A stretch of DNA of 64,000 nucleotides from assembly GCF_017873565.1 (NCBI RefSeq), contig NZ_JAGGKH010000018.1:36998-100997 (forward strand), in the 5' to 3' direction. This document shows positions 55,551 to 63,886 of the stretch, piece after piece. The position numbers were made by a program, and so were the translations under genes. Below the pieces are notes generated by a model. The model did not search any database. It was given only the letters and a program-made list of their open reading frames with translations, and had not been told where the DNA came from. This DNA comes from Lederbergia galactosidilytica (GTDB lineage Bacteria; Bacillota; Bacilli; Bacillales; Bacillaceae_C). The first letter of the stretch is position 1, and each line of letters starts with the position of its first letter.

Positions 55551-57827
55551 TTATGAATGTCCTCTAACTCCAGCCTTTAACCATTTCGCTGTCAATGTTT
55601 CTGCATTTAACATCTTTTCTGGTGTTCCTTCAAAGATAATATGTCCGCCTTGTTCTCCTCCCCCAGGTCCCAGTTCTATAATCCAGTCACTTGCAGCTAT
55701 AAAGTCCAAATTATGTTCAATGATTATGACAGCATTTCCCCTATTAACTAAAGTTTGAAAGACGTCTAAGAGTTTGCCATTATCTTTTGCATGCAACCCT
55801 AGCGACGGCTCATCTAATAAGTAGATTTGTCCTTCCTTTTGCAAATGACTTGCAAGTTTTAGACGTTGAATTTCTCCTCCACTGAGCGAACTAGTCGTCT
55901 GTCCTAAGGTTAGATACCCTAACCCTACCTCCTTTAGCATAAGTACTCTTTTTAATACCTTGGGCAGTTTAAAATAATTTAGCGCCTCGTCTATTGTTAA
56001 AGCTAATATCTCTACTATATTTTTATCTTGATATCGATAGGATCGTGCTTTGTCTGAAAATCTTGTGCCCCCACATGCTTCACAGCGAATCGTCACTGGA
56101 TCCGCAAAAGCTACATCAGGCTTTGTCACCCCTTTTCCATTGCAGATCGGACATGCTCCTATAGAGTTAAAACTAAATAAGCCTGCTGGCTGTCCCGTGC
56201 TTTTCGAAAATATCGAACGTATATCATCCATGATGCCCATATATGTAGCTAGTGTCGAACGATTAGAGACCCCGATGCCATTTTGTCCTACCATAATCGA
56301 TTCGGGATAATTTTCTGCTAATGCATCCAATATTAAGGAGCTTTTCCCTGAACCAGATACTCCACATATAGAGACTAAGACATTTCGAGGAATTTTTAGG
56401 TTTATATTTTTTAAATTATTATTACTAGCATTTTTTATTGTAAAATAACTTTGGATATCTCTTGGATTTTGATTTATTTTTAGGTTGTCGTTTAGGATGG
56501 ATGCAGTTGGAGTGTTTTGTAATCCTGCTAATTTTCCTTGATAGACAACTTCTCCCCCATTTACCCCTGCTCCTGGTCCCATCTCTATGATTTCTTCCGC
56601 TACTTTCATTATGGATAAATCGTGTTCAATAACAATAACGGTATTATGTTGTTCTTTTAGATTTTTTAGCATCTGAATTAACATATCTACTTCTTCTGGA
56701 TGGAGTCCTGCACTCGGTTCATCAAATATGTATGTGATATTGTTTAGACTACTTCCTAAATGACGAGCAATTTTTACTCTTTGCGCCTCACCACCAGACA
56801 AAGTCCCCATTTTTCTTGAGAGACTTAGATATCCTAACCCCATTTTAATGAGATGGTTAATTGGTGGGATTGCCTGTTGTGCGATAGATTCCCCTAGCGG
56901 ATCTGTTATCTTTGATAATTCTTTTAATATATCTATAAGTTCTAACAGATCATATTCCGCGATATTTAAGCCATTAATTCTACATGCCAATACTTTCGGG
57001 TTTAGACCTGAACCATGACAAGCCGGGCATAATGATTGTGTCGATACAGCTAACACATCATCCTCTGATACCTCTTTTAGTTTCGAGATATCTCTGTTGA
57101 TATAGAGACGCGTAAATCTCGGCAATAACCCATCCCACTCATGAGCTTGCGGTCCATTTTTCGTGTGAAATGGCGCATATACTTTCTCACCTTCTGGAGG
57201 ACCATATAGCAGTAAGCGGAGCTTTTCCTTAGGATAGTCTTTTATAGGTAGATCTGGATCAAATAATCCGCCAGTCATCATCCATCTGCCTTGCCAGCCT
57301 GAAGGCGATAATGGCTTAAATTTCACCGCATAATCGCGAAGTGACTTATCGAAATCAATCAACTTTTTTAGGTCTGGCACAACTACCTTGCCAAACCCAT
57401 TGCATTCCGGACAGCTGCCAAAGGAGCTTTGGCTCGAAAAGTCGGTGGCAGAACCTATTGATGGCTTTCCTATCCGTGAAAACAATAGTCTAATTAATGG
57501 ATCGATATCCATATAGGTGCCAACTGTTGAACGAGAATTACCTCCTATCGCTCGTTGTTCCACAACGACAACTGGGCTTAAGTTTTGCATAAGATCAGCG
57601 TGAGGCCTTTCATATCTAGGCATTTGGTTTCTAACATAGAGAGGATAATTCAAAGTCATCTGTCTTCTACTTTCTGTTGCTAATGTATCAAAAACAACTG
57701 AGCTCTTTCCTGAGCCTGAAAGACCAGTAAATACGATAATTTTTTCTTTTGGTATATTTAAATCGATATTTTTTAAATTATTTTCTGTAAGCCCTTTTAA
57801 AATAATTTCATCTCTTATTTTTGACAT
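55551..57827 (-). CDS. UvrA paralogue (UvrA2/drug-resistance type), short form
   Basis: 758 residues, about 190 shorter than UvrA. Two ABC modules: Walker A GLSGSGKSS and GVSGSGKSS, signatures LSGGEAQRVKIARHL and LSGGEIQRLKLASHL. Zinc-type Cys pairs are at CPECNGFG, CPACHGSG, CPICNGKG and CEACGG. The UvrB-binding insert of true UvrA is missing, as in UvrA2 and DrrC-like proteins linked with resistance to DNA-binding drugs. It likely recognises DNA lesions or drug-bound DNA without classical excision. ATG at 57827 after GAAGGG. Confidence 0.9.
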   Translation of the reverse strand: MSKIRDEIILKGLTENNLKNIDLNIPKEKIIVFTGLSGSGKSSVVFDTLATESRRQMTLNYPLYVRNQMPRYERPHADLMQNLSPVVVVEQRAIGGNSRSTVGTYMDIDPLIRLLFSRIGKPSIGSATDFSSQSSFGSCPECNGFGKVVVPDLKKLIDFDKSLRDYAVKFKPLSPSGWQGRWMMTGGLFDPDLPIKDYPKEKLRLLLYGPPEGEKVYAPFHTKNGPQAHEWDGLLPRFTRLYINRDISKLKEVSEDDVLAVSTQSLCPACHGSGLNPKVLACRINGLNIAEYDLLELIDILKELSKITDPLGESIAQQAIPPINHLIKMGLGYLSLSRKMGTLSGGEAQRVKIARHLGSSLNNITYIFDEPSAGLHPEEVDMLIQMLKNLKEQHNTVIVIEHDLSIMKVAEEIIEMGPGAGVNGGEVVYQGKLAGLQNTPTASILNDNLKINQNPRDIQSYFTIKNASNNNLKNINLKIPRNVLVSICGVSGSGKSSLILDALAENYPESIMVGQNGIGVSNRSTLATYMGIMDDIRSIFSKSTGQPAGLFSFNSIGACPICNGKGVTKPDVAFADPVTIRCEACGGTRFSDKARSYRYQDKNIVEILALTIDEALNYFKLPKVLKRVLMLKEVGLGYLTLGQTTSSLSGGEIQRLKLASHLQKEGQIYLLDEPSLGLHAKDNGKLLDVFQTLVNRGNAVIIIEHNLDFIAASDWIIELGPGGGEQGGHIIFEGTPEKMLNAETLTAKWLKAGVRGHS

Positions 57828-58281
57828 CTAATCATCCCTTCTCATTTTAGCAACCGCGATTCCGCTCAGATTATTGTTTCTTTCATACCTTTTTCGTTTT
57901 TAAATAAGTGCTCACATATAACAGAAAGGAGAATGAAACATAAGAAAAGGCACTGAATAGGACTCAAGTAATCATCAGACATTTTACTTGATAAAGCCAG
58001 TTAGATCAATGAATTGACATGATTGATAAAAACTTACTTATTATTGGATTAAGACTCGAAAAGCAGAAAGGTCTGGGAGATAAATTAGTAGTTTCTCTCA
58101 ATTAAAAAGTGGTTACTTAGCATTTTAACAATAAACTTAACTGACCAAATAATCTACAGAACAATATGCTGAAATTAATAAGATTAATTTAAAAGACGGG
58201 GAAAAGGGAGTGAAAAGTATCTTTACTTTGAATTATTTTTTTGAGTTGCGGAATCTAAAAAGCGAAAAGGAGAGAATTTTA
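57828..58281. other. Intergenic stretch, no supported gene
   Basis: 454 bp, A+T-rich. No gene, RNA or strong hairpin recognised upstream of the small remnant at 58282. Confidence 0.45.
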
Positions 58282-58441
58282 ATGATTATACCTTTGGTCC
58301 GAATAGAATTTATTTTATCTTGGCTAATTGTCTTCCGAAAAAACAGTTAAAAGATGTTTAACTGCTTCTGTAATGTCTGCTTTATTAGTTATGACCACCG
58401 TTTTTATTGGTTCTCTGAAGTACAAAAATAAGGATTTATAA
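58282..58441 (+). pseudogene. Remnant of a small CBO0543-like membrane protein
   Basis: An ATG with a good AAAAGGAGAG site opens MIIPLVRIEFILSWLIVF, then two frame changes are needed to read LPKKQLKRCLTASVMSALLV and MTTVFIGSLKYKNKDL to a stop at 58441. The joined product resembles the first ~60 residues of CBO0543 family membrane proteins, which are about 150 long. The remaining part is absent. Family name is a tentative call from a short stretch. Confidence 0.5.
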
Positions 58442-58682
58442 CATATTAAGTGTTATTTTAGGACCTTCTCAGTAGGAACAATATGGATTTTTGAAAGGTT
58501 ATGGACATACTTAATACAAAATTTGATTTACGCCTTTTCAATATTATATCTTTATCAACTTGATCACATATGTAAAATTCACCCGTGTCCATCATCTTCT
58601 TGCATCCATGTCATTTTCCCTAATCATATTTGATTTTCAATCATTTCTTGAGAAACCCTATTCCACTTGGTTGCGATTGTTT

Positions 58683-58722
58683 ACTAAACGAGCTCTCTTC
58701 TATAAATAAGAGCTCGTTTAGT
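58683..58722. repeat. 14-bp perfect inverted repeat
   Basis: ACTAAACGAGCTCT (58683-58696) and AGAGCTCGTTTAGT (58709-58722), 12-nt loop. No T-tract on either side, so not a normal intrinsic terminator. The surrounding 58442-58923 has no gene. Confidence 0.75.
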
Positions 58723-58923
58723 AGTCTACCTTGTCAGATCACTTCTGTTATGCGATATACGATGAGCCATAAAAAGGATTAGATATTATTGAGTTTTCCG
58801 GAATCCCTCATTGCTTATTTAGTATTGGTAAATTCTTTCTGTACTTAGTGACGATCGTTTTTCTAGGAATGGGGTCTAGTCTATATCAGCGAGTGTAAAT
58901 ATTTCTACTTCTATCGCCCTCTC

Positions 58924-59775
58924 TTAAACAGTTAATTCTATACGGTTTCCAGACGGATCATAAGTGAGTAATCTGCCATCTTCTTCTTTTACCGAAACTC
59001 CGATTTTATGCAAATTGTTAATCGTTTCTTTGACTGCTTCTTCACTCGGTAAAATAAGCGTGAATGATTCCATTCCAACACTATTCTCTGATGGCTTTGG
59101 CGCTCCTACACCATTCCATGTGTTCACCCCAATATGATGGTGGTATTTTCCTGTTGATAGGAACAAAGCTTGTCCCCCATAACGATTAACGACATCAAAT
59201 CCAAGGCCATTCACATAAAACTCTTCTGTTTCCCTCAGTTCGGAAACATGCAGATGGATATGTCCCATTAATGTAGCTGCAGGCAATCCTTTCCATGTTT
59301 TTTCTGTTACAACATTCTTTAATAACCTTTCAAAATTTAACGGATCTACTGTCATGGCCACTTCTTCCCTGTCCCATTGCCATTCAGAAGGATCACGATC
59401 GATATAAATTTCAATCTCATTTCCATCAGGATCATGTAAATATAATGCCTCACTGACGAGATGATCAGATGATCCAAATCGAATACCATTTTCTATGAAA
59501 TGGACAACAATATTGGCCAAATCTCTTTTTTCAGGCAAAAGAAGTGCAAAATGATATAAGCCAGTTGTTCTTCCTTGTTTTGGAATAACATTTTCAGGTT
59601 GCTCCAACGATAGAATGCTTGTTTTCCCATCTGTTGTAAGTTTGGCTGTCGATGATGTCCGTTCTAAAATAGTGAATCCGATTATTTCTTGATAATACTG
59701 TAAAGACCTTTCTAAATTTTCCACCTTTATATTGACATGACCAACAAATGTCTTTGGTTTTCTGTGAAAGCTCAT
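58924..59775 (-). CDS. catE: Catechol-2,3-dioxygenase, CatE
   Basis: 283 residues with two vicinal-oxygen-chelate modules (about 8-125 and 168-283). Metal ligands are in the second module: LMGHIHLHVSELRETEEFY, YHHHIGVNTWNG and the final GNRIELTV with Glu. Matches B. subtilis CatE (YfiE), which cleaves catechol and protects against catechol and quinone stress. ATG at 59775 follows AGGAGG. Downstream of catD by 12 bp, one operon. Confidence 0.9.
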   Translation of the reverse strand: MSFHRKPKTFVGHVNIKVENLERSLQYYQEIIGFTILERTSSTAKLTTDGKTSILSLEQPENVIPKQGRTTGLYHFALLLPEKRDLANIVVHFIENGIRFGSSDHLVSEALYLHDPDGNEIEIYIDRDPSEWQWDREEVAMTVDPLNFERLLKNVVTEKTWKGLPAATLMGHIHLHVSELRETEEFYVNGLGFDVVNRYGGQALFLSTGKYHHHIGVNTWNGVGAPKPSENSVGMESFTLILPSEEAVKETINNLHKIGVSVKEEDGRLLTYDPSGNRIELTV

Positions 59776-59787
59776 ATTATATTCCTC

Positions 59788-60192
59788 CTAATTATTCGTT
59801 GAATTAAATAACTTTTGATCTAAAGATAATACCGATTTATCAGCGAATATAAAGAAAAAGGATATTGCTAATAATAGCAAATCAAGTTCATATCCAGCCA
59901 TTTGGCCATTGCCAAGGAAACCGAGTGATAATTTTGCAGTAAAAATAGCTCCTATCATAATAAGTGCAAATAGCAAACTAATGATTCTGGTTCCAATCCC
60001 AAAAATTAAAGCAATCCCCCCAATTAGCTCTATTGTAGCGACTACATAGGCTAGAAAACCTGGAATTCCAAGACTGTCAAAATATCCTACTGTATTTGAA
60101 ATTCCATCTTGGAACTTAGATAAACCATGAATGAAAAATGTTAGACCAAATACCACCCTTAAAATAACTTTCCCGATTTCTTGTTTATACAT
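59788..60192 (-). CDS. catD: DoxX family membrane protein, CatD
   Basis: 134 residues, four membrane helices (about 8-25, 45-65, 70-92, 100-122). GLTFFIHGLSKFQDGI is the DoxX signature. In B. subtilis CatD is encoded with CatE and is needed for resistance to thiol-reactive quinones. ATG at 60192 follows AAAGGAG. The divergent HxlR gene and the operator in between support shared control. Confidence 0.9.
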   Translation of the reverse strand: MYKQEIGKVILRVVFGLTFFIHGLSKFQDGISNTVGYFDSLGIPGFLAYVVATIELIGGIALIFGIGTRIISLLFALIMIGAIFTAKLSLGFLGNGQMAGYELDLLLLAISFFFIFADKSVLSLDQKLFNSTNN

Positions 60193-60215
60193 TTTTACTC
60201 TCCTTTTTTCACCCG

Positions 60216-60261
60216 GTTACTTTATGTAACTAAATTTATAGTAGATATTATATATTGTCAA
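60216..60261 (-). promoter_or_regulatory. catDE promoter and putative CatR/YodB operator
   Basis: Minus strand -35 TTGACA (60261-60256) and -10 TATAAA (60240-60235), with a short 15-bp spacer. Directly downstream is the perfect palindrome GTTACTTTATGTAAC (60216-60230), well placed to block transcription when bound by the HxlR repressor. Binding is inferred. Confidence 0.55.
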
Positions 60262-60331
60262 GTTATTAATTTACCTTTGTATAACAAATTAACTTTTTAT
60301 GGTATACTGTAAATAAGAAAGGTGAATGCAC

Positions 60332-60661
60332 ATGACAGAACCAACAATTTGTCCAAAGTTTGAAAAAGCCATCTCTCTACTAAGTCAGAGATGGACAGCA
60401 TTAGTTATTTATCAATTACTACTCGGTACACAGCGTTTTAGTGAAATTCAATCGTCTATTGGTATAAGTGGGAAAGTATTATCGGACCGTTTAAAAGATT
60501 TAGAACATCAAGATATAGTAAAGCGTGAAGTTATACCCGAAACACCGGTCGTGATCGAATACTCCTTAACTGAAAAAGGACATTCGATGGAACCAATTTT
60601 GAGAACAATCGAGAACTGGTCTCAAAATTGGGTGAAAGAATCTGAGTTGTCCAGAGATTAG
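60332..60661 (+). CDS. catR: HxlR (DUF24) family redox-sensing repressor, CatR/YodB-like
   Basis: 109 residues, winged helix of the MarR/DUF24 type: CPKFEKAISLLSQRWTALVI, then FSEIQSSIGISGKVLSDRLK and the wing PETPVVIEYSLTEKG. The single conserved N-terminal Cys (TICPKF, Cys7) is the quinone/diamide sensor in CatR and YodB. Start is ATG at 60332, seven bases after AAAGGTG; another ATG six bases earlier is too close. Divergent from catDE, its likely target. Confidence 0.87.
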   Translation: MTEPTICPKFEKAISLLSQRWTALVIYQLLLGTQRFSEIQSSIGISGKVLSDRLKDLEHQDIVKREVIPETPVVIEYSLTEKGHSMEPILRTIENWSQNWVKESELSRD

Positions 60662-60672
60662 TTTATAAAAAA

Positions 60673-60714
60673 GGGTTGTCCTCAATTAGTGAAATGAATG
60701 TTTGAGGACAACCC
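60673..60714. terminator. Terminator after catR
   Basis: Perfect 12-bp stem GGGTTGTCCTCA (60673-60684) / TGAGGACAACCC (60703-60714), then GTTCTATTTTT. The gap from here to 61138 has no supported gene apart from the palindromic element. Confidence 0.85.
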
Positions 60715-61006
60715 GTTCTATTTTTAACTCTTGCAACTTGTTCTAAATTCTTTTGTTCATAATATATCTGATAATAATGGAAGGTCTAGGAAAAGGGCAA
60801 TACAAACAATATTTTTTCAAGATTAGGCCACATGTGATAACCATAACCTGTCTAAAGATTTTACTAATATGTGACACAACCTCTACATTTACTTGAATAA
60901 GTTGTGCTAGTTTCTTCTCATTTGCCAGGAAAATGGCTGGTGTTTGGATTGGAGAAAATCTATACATCAGTATTCGGAATTAGAGATGTTTTTTTGTTAG
61001 ACACTT

Positions 61007-61130
61007 AGAGGCTGGGGAGGGAAGGACGAATTCCCTCGTATCATAATGCGCAGCGAAAATATACTTCACTAAATTAAGGTATTGTTCGTCTTTATAGCTT
61101 AATATTTTCATTATGTGTTCTAGCCTCTTC
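61007..61130 (-). repeat. Dispersed palindromic element, copy 3
   Basis: Outer arms AGAGGCTGG (61007-61015) and TAGCCTCT (61121-61128). Minus-strand conserved half GAAGAGGCTAGAACACAT, then CTATAAAGACGAACAATAC, aligns with copy 1. It lies eight bases past the stop of the small membrane protein gene, as copy 1 does for the OmpA-like gene. Confidence 0.7.
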
Positions 61131-61138
61131 TTCAAGTA

Positions 61139-61378
61139 TTATACAGACTTTTTGTTGATTAGCTTAGTAGTACCAAATGCTATGCCCAGAGCTATTAAGG
61201 ATATTACAAGAGGAGAAATAGAACTTGTACTACCAAACTCAACATAAGACGATATTGATGAAACCTTTTCCCATGATCCACTAGGTGTATAAAACATTGT
61301 TAGCAACATACCTGATAATATTTGGAGCGCTAAAAAAGCTATACTAAAACTCCCGACAAACAATAAGTATTTTTTCAA
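61139..61378 (-). CDS. Small two-helix membrane protein
   Basis: 79 residues. Helix 1 about 5-31 (LLFVGSFSIAFLALQILSGM), a short polar loop with GSWEKVSSISSYVEFG, helix 2 about 50-72 (SPLVISLIALGIAFGTTKL) and a basic end NKKSV. No named family recognised. ATG at 61378 with GGGAGGG upstream. A broken paralogue lies at 38619-38840, with its own terminator, which suggests a small gene family in this genome. Confidence 0.72.
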   Translation of the reverse strand: MKKYLLFVGSFSIAFLALQILSGMLLTMFYTPSGSWEKVSSISSYVEFGSTSSISPLVISLIALGIAFGTTKLINKKSV

Positions 61379-61550
61379 AGTATTCCCTCCCTCTCTTCAA
61401 ATCACTACGATTTAAGTCTCTAAAAGGTTTCAGAATGTTCTATCACATCATACCTTACTCTAAGCTTCAAGTTCCTTTCTGATATTGCTCTTTACGAAAT
61501 CGGGGTCTGAAAACCGAATGTTTATTTTGGTTCAGCGTTGTTTATATTAG

Positions 61551-62891
61551 TTAGACAGTTCCTCTTTGTAGCAGAACCACACACTCTACATGCGACGTTT
61601 GCGGAAACATGTCTACTGGTTGAATTTCTTTTACTTTATATCCATTTTTAGTTAAATATTTTAGATCTCTTTTCAAAGTGACTGGGTTGCAAGAGACATA
61701 AATCACTTTCTTTGGCGATAGTTTGATCAGGGAAGATAAAAACTTTTCGTCACTTCCTGATCTTGGTGGGTCCATGATAACTAGGTCCATTTTTTTATTT
61801 TCATTTGCTAGTTTCACCATAAAATCCCCAGCATCATCGTTGTAGAAATAGGTATTTTTAATATGATTGTTTTTGGCATTTTTTATTGCATCTTTTACTG
61901 CATCTTTATTTAGTTCAACACCTATAACTTTCTTCACTTTGTCACTAACTATTAATGATATCGTACCTATCCCACAATATGCATCTATGACTGTTTCATT
62001 GCCTTTTAGTTTTGCCATCTCAATTCCCTTGTTATATAAAATTTCAGTTTGAATGGGATTGACCTGATAAAAAGACTTAGCTGAAATTTGGAATTTTACA
62101 CCACATAATATATCTTCAATATAACCCTTTCCATATAAAACAGTCTCCTCATTTCCCAGTACTACTGACGTTCTCCGCTTATTAATATTCATAATAATAG
62201 TAGATATTTCTGGATGAGCTTTAACCAATGCTTTGATAAAATTATTTTTACCTGGGAAGACTTTTGTGGATGTCACTAAAACAACCATTACTTGATTCGT
62301 TGCAAATCCTCTTTTTATCAGTATATGCCTTAGAAACCCTCTACCTGTGTCTTCATCAAATGGTTGCATTTTAAAGGACTTCATAAATTCTTTGATGGTG
62401 TCTATAATTTCATCTGCCTTACGATCATGTATCATACATTCGTCTATATCAATGACATGATGACTGTCTTCCTGATAGATTCCGGATATAATTTTTCTCT
62501 TTTTATTATAGGCAAATGTTGAGTGCACTTTATTTCTATAGTAGTAAGGTTCTTTCATCGGTAAAATATCATTTACTTTGCCATATGATTTTAAAAGATT
62601 CTCAACTAATCTTTGTTTAAAATTGTCCTGTGCTTCGTGAGACATATGTTGGAGCTGGCATCCACCACATTCGCTATAATATAAACATTCTGGTTTTACC
62701 CGATGCTTAGATTCTTTTTCAATTTTGACTACATTAACAAAAGTTTTATGTTTCGTTTTTATTATCTCAACGGTTGCAGTTTCACCTTCAAGTAGATTGG
62801 ATACAAGGTAATCTTTCCCTTTTATATTTACAATTCCCTTTCCACTTTCATGCAGAGCTGTACATGTAACTTTTAACTTTCCTTTATTCAT
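61551..62891 (-). CDS. rlmCD: 23S rRNA (uracil-C5)-methyltransferase, RlmCD/RlmD-like
   Basis: 446 residues. N-terminal TRAM domain (about 1-58), four-Cys iron-sulphur site with YYSECGGCQLQH, then SAM-binding DAYCGIGTISLIV, MDPPRSGSDEKF and catalytic YVSCNPVTLKRDL. Methylates uridines of 23S rRNA (747 and/or 1939 by E. coli numbering). ATG at 62891 after GAAGGTG. Bacilli usually have two paralogues and I cannot tell which this is. Confidence 0.88.
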   Translation of the reverse strand: MNKGKLKVTCTALHESGKGIVNIKGKDYLVSNLLEGETATVEIIKTKHKTFVNVVKIEKESKHRVKPECLYYSECGGCQLQHMSHEAQDNFKQRLVENLLKSYGKVNDILPMKEPYYYRNKVHSTFAYNKKRKIISGIYQEDSHHVIDIDECMIHDRKADEIIDTIKEFMKSFKMQPFDEDTGRGFLRHILIKRGFATNQVMVVLVTSTKVFPGKNNFIKALVKAHPEISTIIMNINKRRTSVVLGNEETVLYGKGYIEDILCGVKFQISAKSFYQVNPIQTEILYNKGIEMAKLKGNETVIDAYCGIGTISLIVSDKVKKVIGVELNKDAVKDAIKNAKNNHIKNTYFYNDDAGDFMVKLANENKKMDLVIMDPPRSGSDEKFLSSLIKLSPKKVIYVSCNPVTLKRDLKYLTKNGYKVKEIQPVDMFPQTSHVECVVLLQRGTV

Positions 62892-63051
62892 CTTGCACCT
62901 TCTTTCCCCTAAATAATATCATGTAAATTCTTTTGCCACCATCTGTTCATGTACTTTTATTGTTCCCATTTTCAATAAAAACGTTTAATAAAATGAGATA
63001 CTTTATGGGCTTAAAGAACATAATATGATGGAATTAGGTAGACCAAATCAT

Positions 63052-63612
63052 TTATTCACCCTGAACCAAGTATTTAGCCCCACGGACAAATCCATAGTCA
63101 TCAGATGTGGTATGATTACTACTAATATCAGTTTTCTTATTTTGCTTTTTCTTCTTATTTCTCTCCAGTACGCTTTTTAACACAGAAACTGTTGGCTTTG
63201 TTGATATTTCAAGTAAAGTTTCTGTTGCTTTTTCTATTTCTTCATTTGTGTATTTTGTAGCTATATTCCTCAATGTGCTAAGGATATTTAATGCTTTTTT
63301 CTCTACATTCATTTCCAGGATATAAGAAACAAATTGTGCTATAGATGGTCCAATTGTTTCTGCCCACTTCCGATTATTTTCGGGATTATGTTCTAAATAT
63401 AATCGGTGATTATCAGGCATATGGTCCGGGTTCGTAAAAAACTCGCCAATTTCACCCTTTAATCGTTTATGGGATGCAATACGGACTTCTTTGAAGTAAA
63501 CTTCAATTAAATCCGCGGTTAGTCGTATATCGACATCTTCTCGGACATAATCATATGGAACGGAATAATACATTCGATCAACTTGGATGTGGTAGTTCAG
63601 TTGAACTTTTGA
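63052..63612 (-). pseudogene. IS21 family transposase IstA, C-terminal remnant
   Basis: From about 63612 the frame reads SKVQLNYHIQVDRMYYSVPY, then IEVYFKEVRIASHKR and the conserved YLEHNPENNRKWAETIGPSI, which is the C-terminal (beta-barrel and tail) part of IstA. The N-terminal helix-turn-helix and DDE catalytic core are lost; the open frame before this point (to 63738) runs through terminal repeats and is not transposase. istB, which should follow at 63050, is absent. A dead element. Confidence 0.85.
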
Positions 63613-63627
63613 TTCTATTATAATGGC

Positions 63628-63712
63628 TCTCCGGTCCGCAATTGGTGGCTCTTTCCTCCGCAATCGGTGGCTCAAAACTATGCACAAGTGGCTCAATTCA
63701 TCTGCAATAATC
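63628..63712. repeat. Tandem 22-bp IS21 terminal repeats
   Basis: Four imperfect units spaced about 22 bp, each starting with GGTGGCTC or similar: ATGGCTCTCCGGTCCGCAAT, GGTGGCTCTTTCCTCCGCAA, GGTGGCTCAAAACTATGCAC, GTGGCTCAATTCATCTGCAA. IS21 elements carry such transposase-binding repeats at their ends. They abut the istA remnant, so the element is internally deleted or rearranged. Confidence 0.7.
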
Positions 63713-63847
63713 AACGCATGAAAGTGAATGTGGACCATATTTTATTATGAAAGATTAACAAAAAGGGGGCGATTGTTTCAAAAGAACATTCGCTTCTTTA
63801 GCTAATGGTATGCTTTATTGAACAAGACAATATAATTGAAAACAAAG

Positions 63848-63886
63848 AAAAATGCTTGGATATACATAACTTATCCAAGCATTTTT
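63848..63886. terminator. Strong hairpin terminator near the right edge
   Basis: Perfect 15-bp stem AAAAATGCTTGGATA (63848-63862) / TATCCAAGCATTTTT (63872-63886), with A and T runs built into the arms. It probably ends a minus-strand gene beyond the window. A smaller CGTACC/GGTACG hairpin is at 63922-63939. No gene is seen in 63739-64000. Confidence 0.75.

Noticed and set aside
60743..60967. 74-codon minus-strand ORF between catR and the palindromic element
   Set aside because: No ribosome binding site and no family match; composition is not convincing. At most a decayed fragment.
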